Below are positions 1 through 9,832 of a stretch of DNA of 64,000 nt, piece after piece. The stretch lies in the NCBI GenBank assembly GCA_021299385.1, contig JAJTGZ010000010.1:1-64000 (forward strand), read 5' to 3'. The position numbers and the translations under genes are program-made. The stretch comes from Phycisphaeraceae bacterium. Lineage in GTDB: Bacteria; Planctomycetota; Phycisphaerae; Phycisphaerales; UBA1924. Under the pieces are notes generated by a model that was not told the DNA's origin, searched no databases, and was given only the letters and a program-made list of their open reading frames with translations. Each line of letters begins with the position of its first letter. The first letter of the stretch is position 1.

Positions 1-58
1 ATCGACACCAAGTTGCAGCAGCAGCACAACCAGCCGTGACCGCGGCGTGGGCACTTGC

Positions 59-1591
59 TTACCCGGCCAGTGCCTCTCGGCGTGGGTCGATGCCGAGGGC
101 TTTCATTTTTTTGTAGAGCGTGGTGCGGTTGATGTGCAGGTTGTCGGCCGCTTTGGCGCGGTTCCACCCCGCGGCGCGGAGGGCGTCGATGATGATCCGC
201 CGCTCGGGTGCGCGCATCGCATCGACGAGCGAGGGGGCCTGGCCCGTGGTTCCGCCCTGGGCCGGGGGTGGTGCGAAGGGGTCGGCCGCGTCGTCTGGGC
301 CGATGCGCCCGAGCGTTGCAGGACCGACATGGGTGGCGGCAGCGCTAGGCGTGGGGGTCCAGGCGGCGCGGTTCTCGATGACGTTGACGGGGAGGTCTTC
401 GAGTTTGATCGTCGGCGTGCGAGTCAGCACCGCCGCACGCTCGATAACGTTGGAGAGCTCGCGCACGTTCCCCGGCCAGGCATACCGGCGGAGGATGTCC
501 AGCGCCTCGGGTGAAAAACCAACGATCGGCTTGCCCATCTGTGCCGCGTGCTGGGCGAGGAAATGCTCGGCCAGCAGCGGGATATCGCTGACACGCTCAC
601 GCAGCGGGGGCAGGTCGATCTTGACGACGTTAATGCGGTAATACAGGTCCTGGCGGAAGCGCCCGTCGGCGACCATCGGCTCTAAGGGCTGGTTGCCGGC
701 CAGGATCACGCGCACGTCCACCTCGATGGTCTGGTTGCTGCCGACAGGCTCGAAGCGGCGTTCCTGCAGCACACGCAGCAGTTTGAGCTGCATCGCGGGG
801 CTTGCGCTGTTGATCTCGTCGAGGAAGAGCGTCCCGCCGTCGGCGGCGAGGAACTTGCCCGGCTTGTCGGCGTGCGCGCCGGTGAAGGCACCCTTGACGT
901 GCCCGAAGAGTTCACTCTCTAAGAGCGTCTCAGGGATCGACCCGCACGCGAGCTCGACAAAGGGCTTGTCGCGTCGCGGGCTGCGGATGTGCACGGCGTG
1001 GGAGATGAGGCTCTTGCCCGTGCCGCTCTCGCCCATCATCAGCACCGTCGTCTTGGTCGGGGCGACGGCCTCGATGAGGTCATAGAGCCGGACCATCCGC
1101 GGGTCGTGCCCGATGATGTTCTCAAGCCCGAAGCGCTCGCCGAGCTGCTGCTTGAGCGCGGCGTTCTCTGCCAGCAGAGCCTGCTGGCGCAGCCCACGCT
1201 CTAAGGCCAGTTCCAGTTCCGCATCAATCACCGGCTTGATGAGGTAATCGACCGCGCCGCTGCGCACGCTGGCGACGGCGTTCTCGATGGTGCCGTAGCC
1301 GGTGAGAATGACAACGCTGGTGGGTGCGTGCTCGCGTGTGATGATCCTGAGCAGTTCGGTGCCGTCCATCTGGGGCATTGAGACATCGACGATCGCCAGC
1401 GCAAAGGGGCGGGGTTTGACGCCCGAGCCGCCGCGGGCCGCCTCGGTCAGTTTGGCGATCGCCTCGTGCCCGCCCGTGGCGGTTGCGGGGTCGTACCCCT
1501 GCCTTCGCAGGTGCTCAGCGAGCGAATCAACGATGATGGGGTCGTCATCGACGATCAGCACCCTGGGCCTTTGTGTTCCTTCCTTGCTCAC
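59..1591 (-). CDS. Sigma54-dependent response regulator (NtrC family: receiver, AAA+, Fis-type HTH)
   Basis: VLIVDDDPIIVDSL receiver; GESGTGKS Walker A; ELFGHVKGAFTGAH sigma54 loop; C-terminal NRAKAADNLHINRTTLYKKMKALGI HTH. Confidence 0.96.
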   Translation of the reverse strand: MSKEGTQRPRVLIVDDDPIIVDSLAEHLRRQGYDPATATGGHEAIAKLTEAARGGSGVKPRPFALAIVDVSMPQMDGTELLRIITREHAPTSVVILTGYGTIENAVASVRSGAVDYLIKPVIDAELELALERGLRQQALLAENAALKQQLGERFGLENIIGHDPRMVRLYDLIEAVAPTKTTVLMMGESGTGKSLISHAVHIRSPRRDKPFVELACGSIPETLLESELFGHVKGAFTGAHADKPGKFLAADGGTLFLDEINSASPAMQLKLLRVLQERRFEPVGSNQTIEVDVRVILAGNQPLEPMVADGRFRQDLYYRINVVKIDLPPLRERVSDIPLLAEHFLAQHAAQMGKPIVGFSPEALDILRRYAWPGNVRELSNVIERAAVLTRTPTIKLEDLPVNVIENRAAWTPTPSAAATHVGPATLGRIGPDDAADPFAPPPAQGGTTGQAPSLVDAMRAPERRIIIDALRAAGWNRAKAADNLHINRTTLYKKMKALGIDPRREALAG

Positions 1592-1613
1592 GCCTGCTCC
1601 TTACTTGCAACGT

Positions 1614-2438
1614 TCACCCGATCGGCCCGGCCGGTTCACCCGCCGGCGCGTTGGCCGGGAAGGAGGTGCGCAGGACCGCGCCGCCACCCTCGCGTGCGAG
1701 CAGGTCGATGAACCCGCCGAGGCTCTCGACGATCTGCCGGGAGAGTGAAAGGCCAACGCCCAGCCCGCCGGGTTTGGTTGAGAAGCGTGGTTCAAAGACC
1801 ATCGCGGCGCGCCCGCTGCCGAGTTTGGGCGGTCCGATGCCGGTGTCGCGCACCTCGATAACAACCCACTCGCCGCTGGGGCGGGCCTCGACACAGCCGT
1901 GGACGACGACCTTGCCCGGCACGAGCACCTTGCGCGGTCCTGCGGCGACGATTGCCTCCAGCGCGTTGCGCACGCCGTTGAGCACCACGGTGTAGACGTG
2001 GCCCGGGGGGAGTTGGCTCAGGCGGTCGGCGAGCTCGACCTCGATGGTGATGCCACGCTCGTGCGCGGCGGGCTCCATGATCCCCGCGGCGTAGCGCACC
2101 GCGTCGGCCAGCGACAGCCCGCAACTGCCCTGCAGCCACGCGCTCGGCGCGCCGCCGCTGGCGTGGCGGAGTGCCTCGGCCATCTTCCCCATCGCCGTGT
2201 GGACCACGCGCAGCCGCTCGGCCTGCTCGTCATCACCCCGGCGTACGCCCTTGGCCTCCTCCAGATCGCGCAGTACCAGCGAGACCTGCCGCATCGAGCC
2301 ATCAAGAAGCCCGGCGATCTCGTGGACCAGGACCGTCAGGCGCTGGCTGACGGCGTCGGGCTCGACGGGGCGCCGCCAAGCCCCGCCCGGCTTGACGGTG
2401 CGTGCCTTGAGCGGATCGCGATGCCCGGGTGCGCCCAT
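1614..2438 (-). CDS. Sensor histidine kinase, probable partner of the upstream-numbered regulator
   Basis: HATPase motifs: NGVRNALEAI (N box), VRDTGIGPPKLGSG, PRFSTKPGGLGVGLSLSRQIVESLGG. Confidence 0.85.
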   Translation of the reverse strand: MGAPGHRDPLKARTVKPGGAWRRPVEPDAVSQRLTVLVHEIAGLLDGSMRQVSLVLRDLEEAKGVRRGDDEQAERLRVVHTAMGKMAEALRHASGGAPSAWLQGSCGLSLADAVRYAAGIMEPAAHERGITIEVELADRLSQLPPGHVYTVVLNGVRNALEAIVAAGPRKVLVPGKVVVHGCVEARPSGEWVVIEVRDTGIGPPKLGSGRAAMVFEPRFSTKPGGLGVGLSLSRQIVESLGGFIDLLAREGGGAVLRTSFPANAPAGEPAGPIG

Positions 2439-2548
2439 GTGTTGAAGATCGTCGACACAGCCCCGCGCGTCAAGCCCGCGCGCTGCTTGCGGGCAACACG
2501 CAGGTAGGCTGGTGCCGGTTGATCGGATATAGGACGTGCGCGTCCCTG

Positions 2549-4513
2549 CTAGATCGTTGATTCGGTGATCCGCAGGACCTCTTGCACACTCGTGTGCCCT
2601 GCGACGGCCTTCTTCAGCCCGTCGCTGCGGAGGTTGACCATGCCGCGATCGGTGCAGAGCCGGCGCAGCTCGGAGACGTTGGGATTGCGGGCGACCATGT
2701 CGCGCAACTGGTCGTCGATGACCAGCAGTTCATAGATGCCCAGGCGGCCGGAGTAGCCCGATTTACGGCACTTGTCGCACCCATTTGCTGCCCACGCCTT
2801 GTCAGCCGGGAGGCCCTGCAAGGTGAGGAAGTCGGCCAGGCTCTCGTTGGGCTTAGCCTGCTGCTTGCACTCCTTGCACAGGCGGCGCACCAGCCGCTGA
2901 GCCAGCACGGCGTTGAGCGCGGCGCCGACAAGGAACGGCTCGATGCCGATGTTGACCAGGCGCGTGATGCTCGACGGCGCGTCGTTGGTGTGCAGCGTGC
3001 TGAGCACCAGGTGGCCCGTCAGCGCGGCCTGCACGGCCGTCACGGCCGTCTCAAGGTCGCGGATCTCGCCGAGCAGGATCACGTCGGGGTCCTGCCGCAG
3101 CAGGCTTTTGAGGGCCTTGGCGAAGGTCATGCCGATTTTTTCGTGCGTCTGGCACTGGGTGATCCCGTCGAGGTGATACTCGACGGGGTCCTCGACCGTC
3201 GAGATGTTCATGCTCGATTTATCGAGCTGCTGGAGCGATGCGTAGAGCGTGGTGGTTTTGCCCGAGCCGGTCGGGCCGGTTACCAGCACGATCCCGTGCG
3301 GGGCCTCGATCTGGCTTTTCCAGATGCGCAAGGTGTCCGGCTCAAAGCCGAGCTGGTCGAGCGGGACGCTGATGCTCTTGGTGTCGAGGATGCGCATGAC
3401 GACCTTCTCGCCGTTGCTGACCGGGAGCGTCGAGACGCGCAGGTCGAGCTTGCGTCCGCCGACGAGGCAGCGGATGCGGCCGTCCTGGGGCAGTCGACGC
3501 TCGCTGATATCCATGTTGGACATGATTTTGAGGCGCGAGACGATCGCCGGGCCGAGCGCGGGGGGTGGCTGCATCATCTCGTAAAGCTCGCCGTCGATTC
3601 GGAAGCGGACACGGATTTTTTTGTCCCCCGGCTCGATGTGGATGTCCGACGCGCCATCCTTGCTGGCGGTCTGGATGATGTAGTTGACGTACTTGATGAC
3701 CGGGGATTCTTCACCCAAGCGTGCCAGGTCGGCCTGGTCGTCGGTTTTTTTCTCGACCTGCACGTCGCTCTCGGAGACCTCCGAGAGGAGCGCATCGACA
3801 TCGACGCTGCTGGCCGCGGCGTGGTTGATGTTATCAATAATCTCCAGCGCGCCGCGCAGGTCAAAGCCCGCGATCACCACCGACCGCGTAACCATGATCC
3901 CCAGCCGGCGGCGGACCTCGTCGATGACGAAGAGGTCCTCCGGGTGCAGCATCCCCACCACGGCCACGCCCCCTTCCATCCGCAGCGGGAGCACGCCCTG
4001 CACCCGGCAGAAGTCAGCGCCCAGCCGCTGCGTCAGCTTGCCGTCAAAGCCCCCTTCAAGGCCCTTGGCCAGGTCGATGGAAACAAAGGGGAGGTTGAGC
4101 GTCCGGGCGACGCCCTGCTGCACCTTGACGCCGTCGCACCCCTGCTCGATGAGCACGTCGGAGAGGCGCTTGCCAGGGGTTGTGCCAACGACCTGCTCAG
4201 CGGCGAGCAGCTGCTGCTCGGTTGCCGCGCCGCTGCGCACGAGCCACTGCCCGAGCGTGGTCGCCGAGTCGTCGGCCCCTGGGGCCTCACCGGCGGGCTG
4301 CTCGATGGCGATGAGCGTCTGCCCATCGGCACCGTCGTCTTGCCAGGGTGGTGCCGGTGCCGGGCCATGCTCGCCCTGCGTGCCCGGCACGTTCTTTGCC
4401 GATCCGTGTATGTTGGGCTTGCCCGGCGGCGTGCCCGCGCCGGGCGCGGCGACGCGGCGCGTTGTCTTGACGCCCAGTTCCTTCAAGATGAAATCAAAGT
4501 CAAACTTTCCCAC
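2549..4513 (-). CDS. GspE/PilB family assembly ATPase
   Basis: GPTGSGKTTTLYA Walker A; LLRQDPDVILLGEIRDLETA; CDKCRKSGYSGRLGIYELL. Confidence 0.95.
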   Translation of the reverse strand: MGKFDFDFILKELGVKTTRRVAAPGAGTPPGKPNIHGSAKNVPGTQGEHGPAPAPPWQDDGADGQTLIAIEQPAGEAPGADDSATTLGQWLVRSGAATEQQLLAAEQVVGTTPGKRLSDVLIEQGCDGVKVQQGVARTLNLPFVSIDLAKGLEGGFDGKLTQRLGADFCRVQGVLPLRMEGGVAVVGMLHPEDLFVIDEVRRRLGIMVTRSVVIAGFDLRGALEIIDNINHAAASSVDVDALLSEVSESDVQVEKKTDDQADLARLGEESPVIKYVNYIIQTASKDGASDIHIEPGDKKIRVRFRIDGELYEMMQPPPALGPAIVSRLKIMSNMDISERRLPQDGRIRCLVGGRKLDLRVSTLPVSNGEKVVMRILDTKSISVPLDQLGFEPDTLRIWKSQIEAPHGIVLVTGPTGSGKTTTLYASLQQLDKSSMNISTVEDPVEYHLDGITQCQTHEKIGMTFAKALKSLLRQDPDVILLGEIRDLETAVTAVQAALTGHLVLSTLHTNDAPSSITRLVNIGIEPFLVGAALNAVLAQRLVRRLCKECKQQAKPNESLADFLTLQGLPADKAWAANGCDKCRKSGYSGRLGIYELLVIDDQLRDMVARNPNVSELRRLCTDRGMVNLRSDGLKKAVAGHTSVQEVLRITESTI

Positions 4514-4545
4514 TGCCTGTCCGCTCCTGATTGACTTGCCGGTTG

Positions 4546-5277
4546 CTACTTTTGCCCCGAGTTCTGCCCGGTGCTCAACTCAAGAATGAAAACGTGCCCG
4601 TCGGCCTGTATCTGCACGCCGCGCCCGGTGATCGCCGCGACCCTGAAGACCTCATCGAGCTTGTCGCCCACGCGCACCAGCCGGCCGTTGATGCGTGCCA
4701 CCGGCCTGCCCCCGGCCATCACACTGTTGAGCGTGAACTTCTGCGCTCTGGCCCCGAGCTGCTGCTTGCGCGCAGCGACCTCGCCTGCCAGGCGGGCCAT
4801 CTCTGCCTCGTCCTGCGATGGGGAATCTGTATTCTCATCCTCCTGCTCGCCGCTGTCGAGGATGAACGGGTTCATCTTGACCATCCCCGGCTCGACCTGG
4901 TTTTCTGACCGCGAGCGGTTGAGCGCGGCGATCACCGCGACATGCCGGTTGTCCGCACGCGGCAGATCGGCAAGGTCCACCGTCTGGACAATCGCACCGG
5001 TTGCCCGCAGGTTCCCAAGCCCGATCTTGCGCATGCCATAGATCGCGCACCCGGCGATGACCACCACCACGCCCACGAGCACAGTGTGCATGTTCACCGG
5101 CGCACGACGCCTGGCCGCGACGCCAAAGCCGGGCAGCACAGACCCCTCGCCAACCCCAACAATTGAGCCGGGTGTGCCGCCACCGGTGCCACCCGCGGCG
5201 AGCTGCCCGTGCGGCGCAGCGACGGCATCGTGCCCGGGAGGGGCACCGAGTTTGCCGAAGATGCCCGGGTGGCTCAT
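4546..5277 (-). CDS. PilP/GspC-like inner membrane assembly protein
   Basis: Single TM (HTVLVGVVVVIAGCAIYGM) and C-terminal FTLNSVMAGGRPVARINGRLVRVGDKLDEVFRV...VFILEL; position in PilMNO locus. Confidence 0.55.
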   Translation of the reverse strand: MSHPGIFGKLGAPPGHDAVAAPHGQLAAGGTGGGTPGSIVGVGEGSVLPGFGVAARRRAPVNMHTVLVGVVVVIAGCAIYGMRKIGLGNLRATGAIVQTVDLADLPRADNRHVAVIAALNRSRSENQVEPGMVKMNPFILDSGEQEDENTDSPSQDEAEMARLAGEVAARKQQLGARAQKFTLNSVMAGGRPVARINGRLVRVGDKLDEVFRVAAITGRGVQIQADGHVFILELSTGQNSGQK

Positions 5278-5879
5278 GGTTTGCGCTCCGTGGTTCCCTC
5301 AGCCGAGGCGACGGGCGTTTGGCTCTGGTAGTAGATCGACATTTTCAGGCTGCCGCGCAGCAGGCCGTCGCGTCCTTTTTCCTGCACGCGCTGGACGTTC
5401 ATGTCCGTCAGGCGAGTGATGCGGGGCATCTGCTCGATGCCGAGCAGGAACTTGTAGAACCCGTCAAAGTCCCCGGTTATCTCGACTTCCAGCTGCTGCT
5501 CCTTGGCCGTCCCCGCCTCGCGCGTCTGGGCGCTCTTAACGAACTTGGGGACCCGCAGCCCGCACCGATCGGCGATCTGCGCCACATCGCGCAGCACGCT
5601 GTCAAGCTCCTTGTTGTTGGGCAGCCTGCTCTCGACCTCGGCGATCGTCTGCTGGATCTGCGCCGTCGCCGCCGAGAGGTCGTTGGCCTGCGCCGTAACC
5701 TCACGCAGGCTTGTCAGCAGCGCACGCTTGGCCTGGATATCGGCCTTGGCATGCTTGATCTCGGCGTTCTGCGGGCGAAAGACGAGCATGAACGAGGCGA
5801 TCGGCACCGCCATGAGCGTCGCAACGAAGACCATCTGCCTTGGTGAAAAGTCCATGTTCGCTCCACACCCGGCGATCAT
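5274..5879 (-). CDS. PilO-like type IV pilus assembly protein
   Basis: N-terminal TM, coiled coil, ferredoxin-like C-terminus (VEITGDFDGFYKFLLGIEQMPRITRLTDMNV); 4 nt overlap with neighbour. Confidence 0.75.
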   Translation of the reverse strand: MIAGCGANMDFSPRQMVFVATLMAVPIASFMLVFRPQNAEIKHAKADIQAKRALLTSLREVTAQANDLSAATAQIQQTIAEVESRLPNNKELDSVLRDVAQIADRCGLRVPKFVKSAQTREAGTAKEQQLEVEITGDFDGFYKFLLGIEQMPRITRLTDMNVQRVQEKGRDGLLRGSLKMSIYYQSQTPVASAEGTTERKP

Positions 5880-5903
5880 GCCGGGTGGTCAACCACTCAA
5901 CAC

Positions 5904-6728
5904 TCACGGGTTCCAGCCCGGACCATCGGAACCATCCACGCCCGCACGGGGCCGGTCCGGCCCGCCCAGGCTTGCCCCGCGCTTGACGCCCGCTGGGCTT
6001 GCCTGCAGCGACATCGCCGCGTTTGCACGCCGCACGGCCAGCGGCTTGATGTTCCCCGTGTCGGCGTCGGGCTTGATGGACGCCTCCAGGCGGAACCGGC
6101 GGAGCGTGCGGTCCTTGTCGATGAGCTCGACGGTGCTGACCAGGTCCACGCGGTCAAGGAGCGGGCACTCCTTGAGATTGCTCTGGAAGTCGGCCACGAA
6201 TGTGTCCGTCGGCGCCAGGCCGGCGATCGACAGCTTGAACTCCAGCGTCGGCGGCTTGGGCTTGGGCGGCGGTGCCTTGGGGTCCTTTGCTGCGCCGGGC
6301 GTGTCGGCCAGGCTCTTGGCCGCTGCGTCCTTAGGCGGCGCTGGTGGGGCGACGCGTGTGCTCTCCATCACCAGGTCCGTCAGCGTAATGCCCTCGGGCA
6401 ACCGGTTGACGATCTCGGCCAGCAGGATCGACCGCGGGACGCGCTCGATCAACGCCGTCGTTACCTCCGCGCGGTAGAGCAGCTGCTGCTTCTGCGATTC
6501 CATCACCTTGAGCTGCTCGATCTTGGCCGCCTCGCGGGCATACTCAGCGCTCACGTCCGCCTGCTCGGAGCGCACGGCCGACCACTGCCGGTTGGTAACT
6601 AGAAACGCACCGCCGACGGCGCTGATCATCCCCGCAAAGAGGACCAGGTTGAGTATCAGCGCCTTGGACTCGCGTTTGCGCTGGAGATAGTCCTCGGGAA
6701 GGAAGCTGGCGTTGGTCGGCTTGCTCAT
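5904..6728 (-). CDS. PilN-like type IV pilus assembly protein
   Basis: SFLPEDYLQRKRESKALILNLVLFAGM N-terminus and coiled coil; gene order between PilO-like and PilM-like. Confidence 0.75.
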   Translation of the reverse strand: MSKPTNASFLPEDYLQRKRESKALILNLVLFAGMISAVGGAFLVTNRQWSAVRSEQADVSAEYAREAAKIEQLKVMESQKQQLLYRAEVTTALIERVPRSILLAEIVNRLPEGITLTDLVMESTRVAPPAPPKDAAAKSLADTPGAAKDPKAPPPKPKPPTLEFKLSIAGLAPTDTFVADFQSNLKECPLLDRVDLVSTVELIDKDRTLRRFRLEASIKPDADTGNIKPLAVRRANAAMSLQASPAGVKRGASLGGPDRPRAGVDGSDGPGWNP

Positions 6729-6765
6729 GGTTACTCCGTCGCGTCAAGCTCCACAACCGATCGAT

Positions 6766-8013
6766 CTACAAATCCGTCGGGGACATCAGCAGCCCCAGCG
6801 GCACCGCCCATCCAGGCTGCGGCTGGGCAAGGTCCACGCCCGCGCACGGCTCAGAGCCGGTGCGCGCCAGCCGGGCCAGCGGGTCGCCCGCGTGCGCTGG
6901 GAACTTAAACTGCCGGGCGATGTGCTGGCAAAGCCCGGTGTGGCGGCTCTCACCGCCTACGAAGATCAGCCGGTCGATCCTCCGGCTTGGGAAGAGCTGC
7001 TCGTAGTAGCGCACGCAGAGGGCGATCTCGTCGGTCAGCGCCCGCAGCGGCTCGGTCAGGTCGATGCGCCCTGCCATCCCGGCCGCACGCGCGGCCAGGC
7101 GGTGCGCCGCCGATGCCGCGTCGGTCGCGGGCCGCACAGCGACGGCCACGCCCGCACCCGGTGCCGACAGCGTGGGTGTGATCATCGCGACGGCCGGCGC
7201 GGTGGCGTCCAGCCGTATCAGGCTCGGCATCCCCTGCCAGAGCGCGTGCGCCTGCGCATGCTCGCACCCAATCTGCTGGGCCACGACCTGATCAAAGAAC
7301 CTGCCCCCGATGGCCACGCCCTTGGCGAAGGCGAGCTTGGTTCCGTGCCCGATGACGATCTTGGTCCCCCCAGCGCCGATATCGATGTAGAGCGAGGTGA
7401 TGTCCGCGTCGCTGGCCCGCCGGTTGACGGGGCGGAAACTCGACAGCAGGGCCTGGAACTCACTCTGGAGCCCCACCGGCTCAAGCCGGCACTGCCGCAG
7501 CGCCTGCATCAACCTGTCGACGAGGCTCTGCGCCGTCGCCAGCGCGATCACCTCCTGCTTGCCCGCCGGGCAGACGGCACCCTCAACGACCACGCCCCGG
7601 CACCCGAGCATCGACGGCTCGCACCCGAGCTGCTCGGCCGCGGCGCGCAGCGTCGCGTCCTGCACGCTCTGCCCGTGTGCCGGCTGCACCTGCATGTGCT
7701 TGCACAACATCTGTGAGGAGGGGATCGCGCACACACCACGCCGGGCCTTGAACCCACCGGCACGCACCACCTGCGCCAGTTGCCCGCACTGGAACTCAAA
7801 CCGCCGGGGCGCGTCGGCGAGCAGCTCGGCAGGCGTCTGCACGCACGCCGCGGCCACCAGGTGCAACGGCTCGACGGCCGAGACCTGCAGCAGTTTGAGC
7901 GCCTGGGTCCCAAAGTCGATCGCCACAACACCCCCGCCGCCGAAGGGGTTCAGTCCAGCCAACCTGCTCCCAAGGCCAAGGTCCAAGCGCGTTCCTCCTG
8001 CGCAGCAGCACAC
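6766..8013 (-). CDS. PilM-like actin-fold pilus assembly protein
   Basis: VVAIDFGTQALKLLQV; SLYIDIGAGGTKIVIGHG; IFVGGESRH. Confidence 0.85.
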   Translation of the reverse strand: MCCCAGGTRLDLGLGSRLAGLNPFGGGGVVAIDFGTQALKLLQVSAVEPLHLVAAACVQTPAELLADAPRRFEFQCGQLAQVVRAGGFKARRGVCAIPSSQMLCKHMQVQPAHGQSVQDATLRAAAEQLGCEPSMLGCRGVVVEGAVCPAGKQEVIALATAQSLVDRLMQALRQCRLEPVGLQSEFQALLSSFRPVNRRASDADITSLYIDIGAGGTKIVIGHGTKLAFAKGVAIGGRFFDQVVAQQIGCEHAQAHALWQGMPSLIRLDATAPAVAMITPTLSAPGAGVAVAVRPATDAASAAHRLAARAAGMAGRIDLTEPLRALTDEIALCVRYYEQLFPSRRIDRLIFVGGESRHTGLCQHIARQFKFPAHAGDPLARLARTGSEPCAGVDLAQPQPGWAVPLGLLMSPTDL

Positions 8014-8222
8014 CGCCGCCTGCGCACCGAAAAGTTACATCGACCCGTTCAACCCCCCGGTTCACACACCCGCAAAGGGGGGACGCACAAGCAGACCCAC
8101 ACGACCCCCACACGCTACCCGCACCAAAAGCACCGACCGAGAACCACTAACGCCCACCCCGGCGGGCGTCCGAAAACAAACCACGATCGATTTACACCCC
8201 ACCCGCCCCCGGCCCCCCGGCC

Positions 8223-9725
8223 TCAACCCCCCTTGATCCCCGCGATCACGCCCTTGATCTTCCCGCGCACCTCGCGCACATCCTTGAACATGATGTTCTG
8301 CACCGCGATCGCGCTGGCGAGCCGGTCGGCCTCCTCCGCCGAGGCCAGGTCCTTGTCCTGGGCCCCCTTGGCCAAGAGGCAGACGCACAACTCGTACCGC
8401 AACTCCAGCCCCCCCGCGTCGTTGGGGTCGGCGTGGTTCTCCACGGCCTGGCGCAGCGTGCCGACGGCCTCGTCCATCCAACCGATCTGCTTGAAACACC
8501 GCGCCAGCGACGCCAGCGACTGCGCCTTGTACCGCCCGTCCCCCTTGCTCTGCTGCAACTGCGCGATCGCCTCCTCAAACCGACCGGCCAGGATGTACCG
8601 CTGCCCCAGGTCAAACTTCTTGGCCAGGTCCGTCGGATACGCCTGTACCGCACCTTGCAACTGCTCGATCTCCAACTCGAGTTGCTTGGCCTCCTGATCG
8701 AGGAACGCCGAGCGCACCGACGCATCGTCGGGGGCCGCGTCGAGCTTCTCCTTGAGTTTCTTGAGGCGCAACTGCCCCAACTTCACCCGCACCTCCCCGG
8801 CGACGTGCTTGAACCTGTACTCCTGCGTCTGCTCATACGCCCGCTCAGCCACGGCGATCGCCTGGTTCCAGTCCTCCACGCTCTTGCGCTCAAACAACGC
8901 CTGGATGTACGCCAAAATCGTCGGCTTGTCCGTCGGGCGGGCCTCATACTCACCCTTGGTGCGCTCGACGTTGCGGTCAAGCGTGCTAACGCTCTTGGTC
9001 AGACGCTCGTTCTCGTCGAGCTGCTTTTGCCGGTCTTGGTCGCGGATGTTCTTGCGGAAGCCCCCCTGCTGGTTGTTGTCCTCGTACCCACCCTTGCTCA
9101 TCGTCGCCATCGCCGCCAGGTCGCGCAGGTCGTTGGAGAGCTTGAAATCACCCGGGTCCAGGTTGAGCGCGCCCTGCCCGGCGTTGTTGGCATAGTCGTA
9201 CTGCTCGTTGGCGATGAAGACCTGCATCAGCCGAATAAACTGGTCCTTGCGCGGCTTGACCTCGTGCTCCTTGACAACCGCCAGCGCCCGCGGGGCCACC
9301 CACACGCTCACGTCCCGCAGCGACAGCTCCGCCACCCCCACAGCCGCCCGCACTGCCAGCTCACCATCACCCTGGCGGAACGACCAGTTCATGATCGCCG
9401 AGAGTGCCTTGAGCACCGGCCCGGGGCCATCGACGACCCCCTTGAGGTCCTTGGGCGTCTGCGTCAGCCCACTGGCGCGCACGCACTCGAAGTAGGCCTG
9501 CAACGCGGGGAGGTTGTTCGGGTCCAGCCGAAGCCCGCTCAGCCACAGGTGCAGGGCGTATGCGAACGAGCCGGTCTCTTGCTTGACGCGGGCCTGGACA
9601 AAGAAGATCTCGGCCTTGGCCGGGTCAAAGCCGCTCGGGGCGGTCTGTGCGGGCTTGCCGGCCGGGTCTTTGCCCCCACCACCTGCGCTGTCGCCAGTTT
9701 TCTTGCCAAAGAACGGGAAGGCCAA
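8223..9725 (-). CDS. Tetratricopeptide repeat protein
   Basis: TPR-like helical repeats (e.g. DLGQRYILAGRFEEAIAQLQQSKGD). Confidence 0.7.
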   Translation of the reverse strand: MAFPFFGKKTGDSAGGGGKDPAGKPAQTAPSGFDPAKAEIFFVQARVKQETGSFAYALHLWLSGLRLDPNNLPALQAYFECVRASGLTQTPKDLKGVVDGPGPVLKALSAIMNWSFRQGDGELAVRAAVGVAELSLRDVSVWVAPRALAVVKEHEVKPRKDQFIRLMQVFIANEQYDYANNAGQGALNLDPGDFKLSNDLRDLAAMATMSKGGYEDNNQQGGFRKNIRDQDRQKQLDENERLTKSVSTLDRNVERTKGEYEARPTDKPTILAYIQALFERKSVEDWNQAIAVAERAYEQTQEYRFKHVAGEVRVKLGQLRLKKLKEKLDAAPDDASVRSAFLDQEAKQLELEIEQLQGAVQAYPTDLAKKFDLGQRYILAGRFEEAIAQLQQSKGDGRYKAQSLASLARCFKQIGWMDEAVGTLRQAVENHADPNDAGGLELRYELCVCLLAKGAQDKDLASAEEADRLASAIAVQNIMFKDVREVRGKIKGVIAGIKGG

Positions 9726-9832
9726 GCCAATCTCCTTGCATCAAGCACAACGGCACGCGCTGGCACCCACCGCCGGGGGCCGGGACGCGCAGGCCGATCG
9801 TAGCGACACCACACCCCGGCAACCGCACGCGC

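Noticed and set aside
1-39. C-terminal tail of a plus-strand gene entering the window (IDTKLQQQHNQP*)
   Set aside because: Too short to support as a CDS from this window alone.
2582-4534. 650-aa plus-strand ORF
   Set aside because: Antisense to the GspE/PilB gene; His/Asp/Arg-rich composition typical of GC-rich shadow ORFs.
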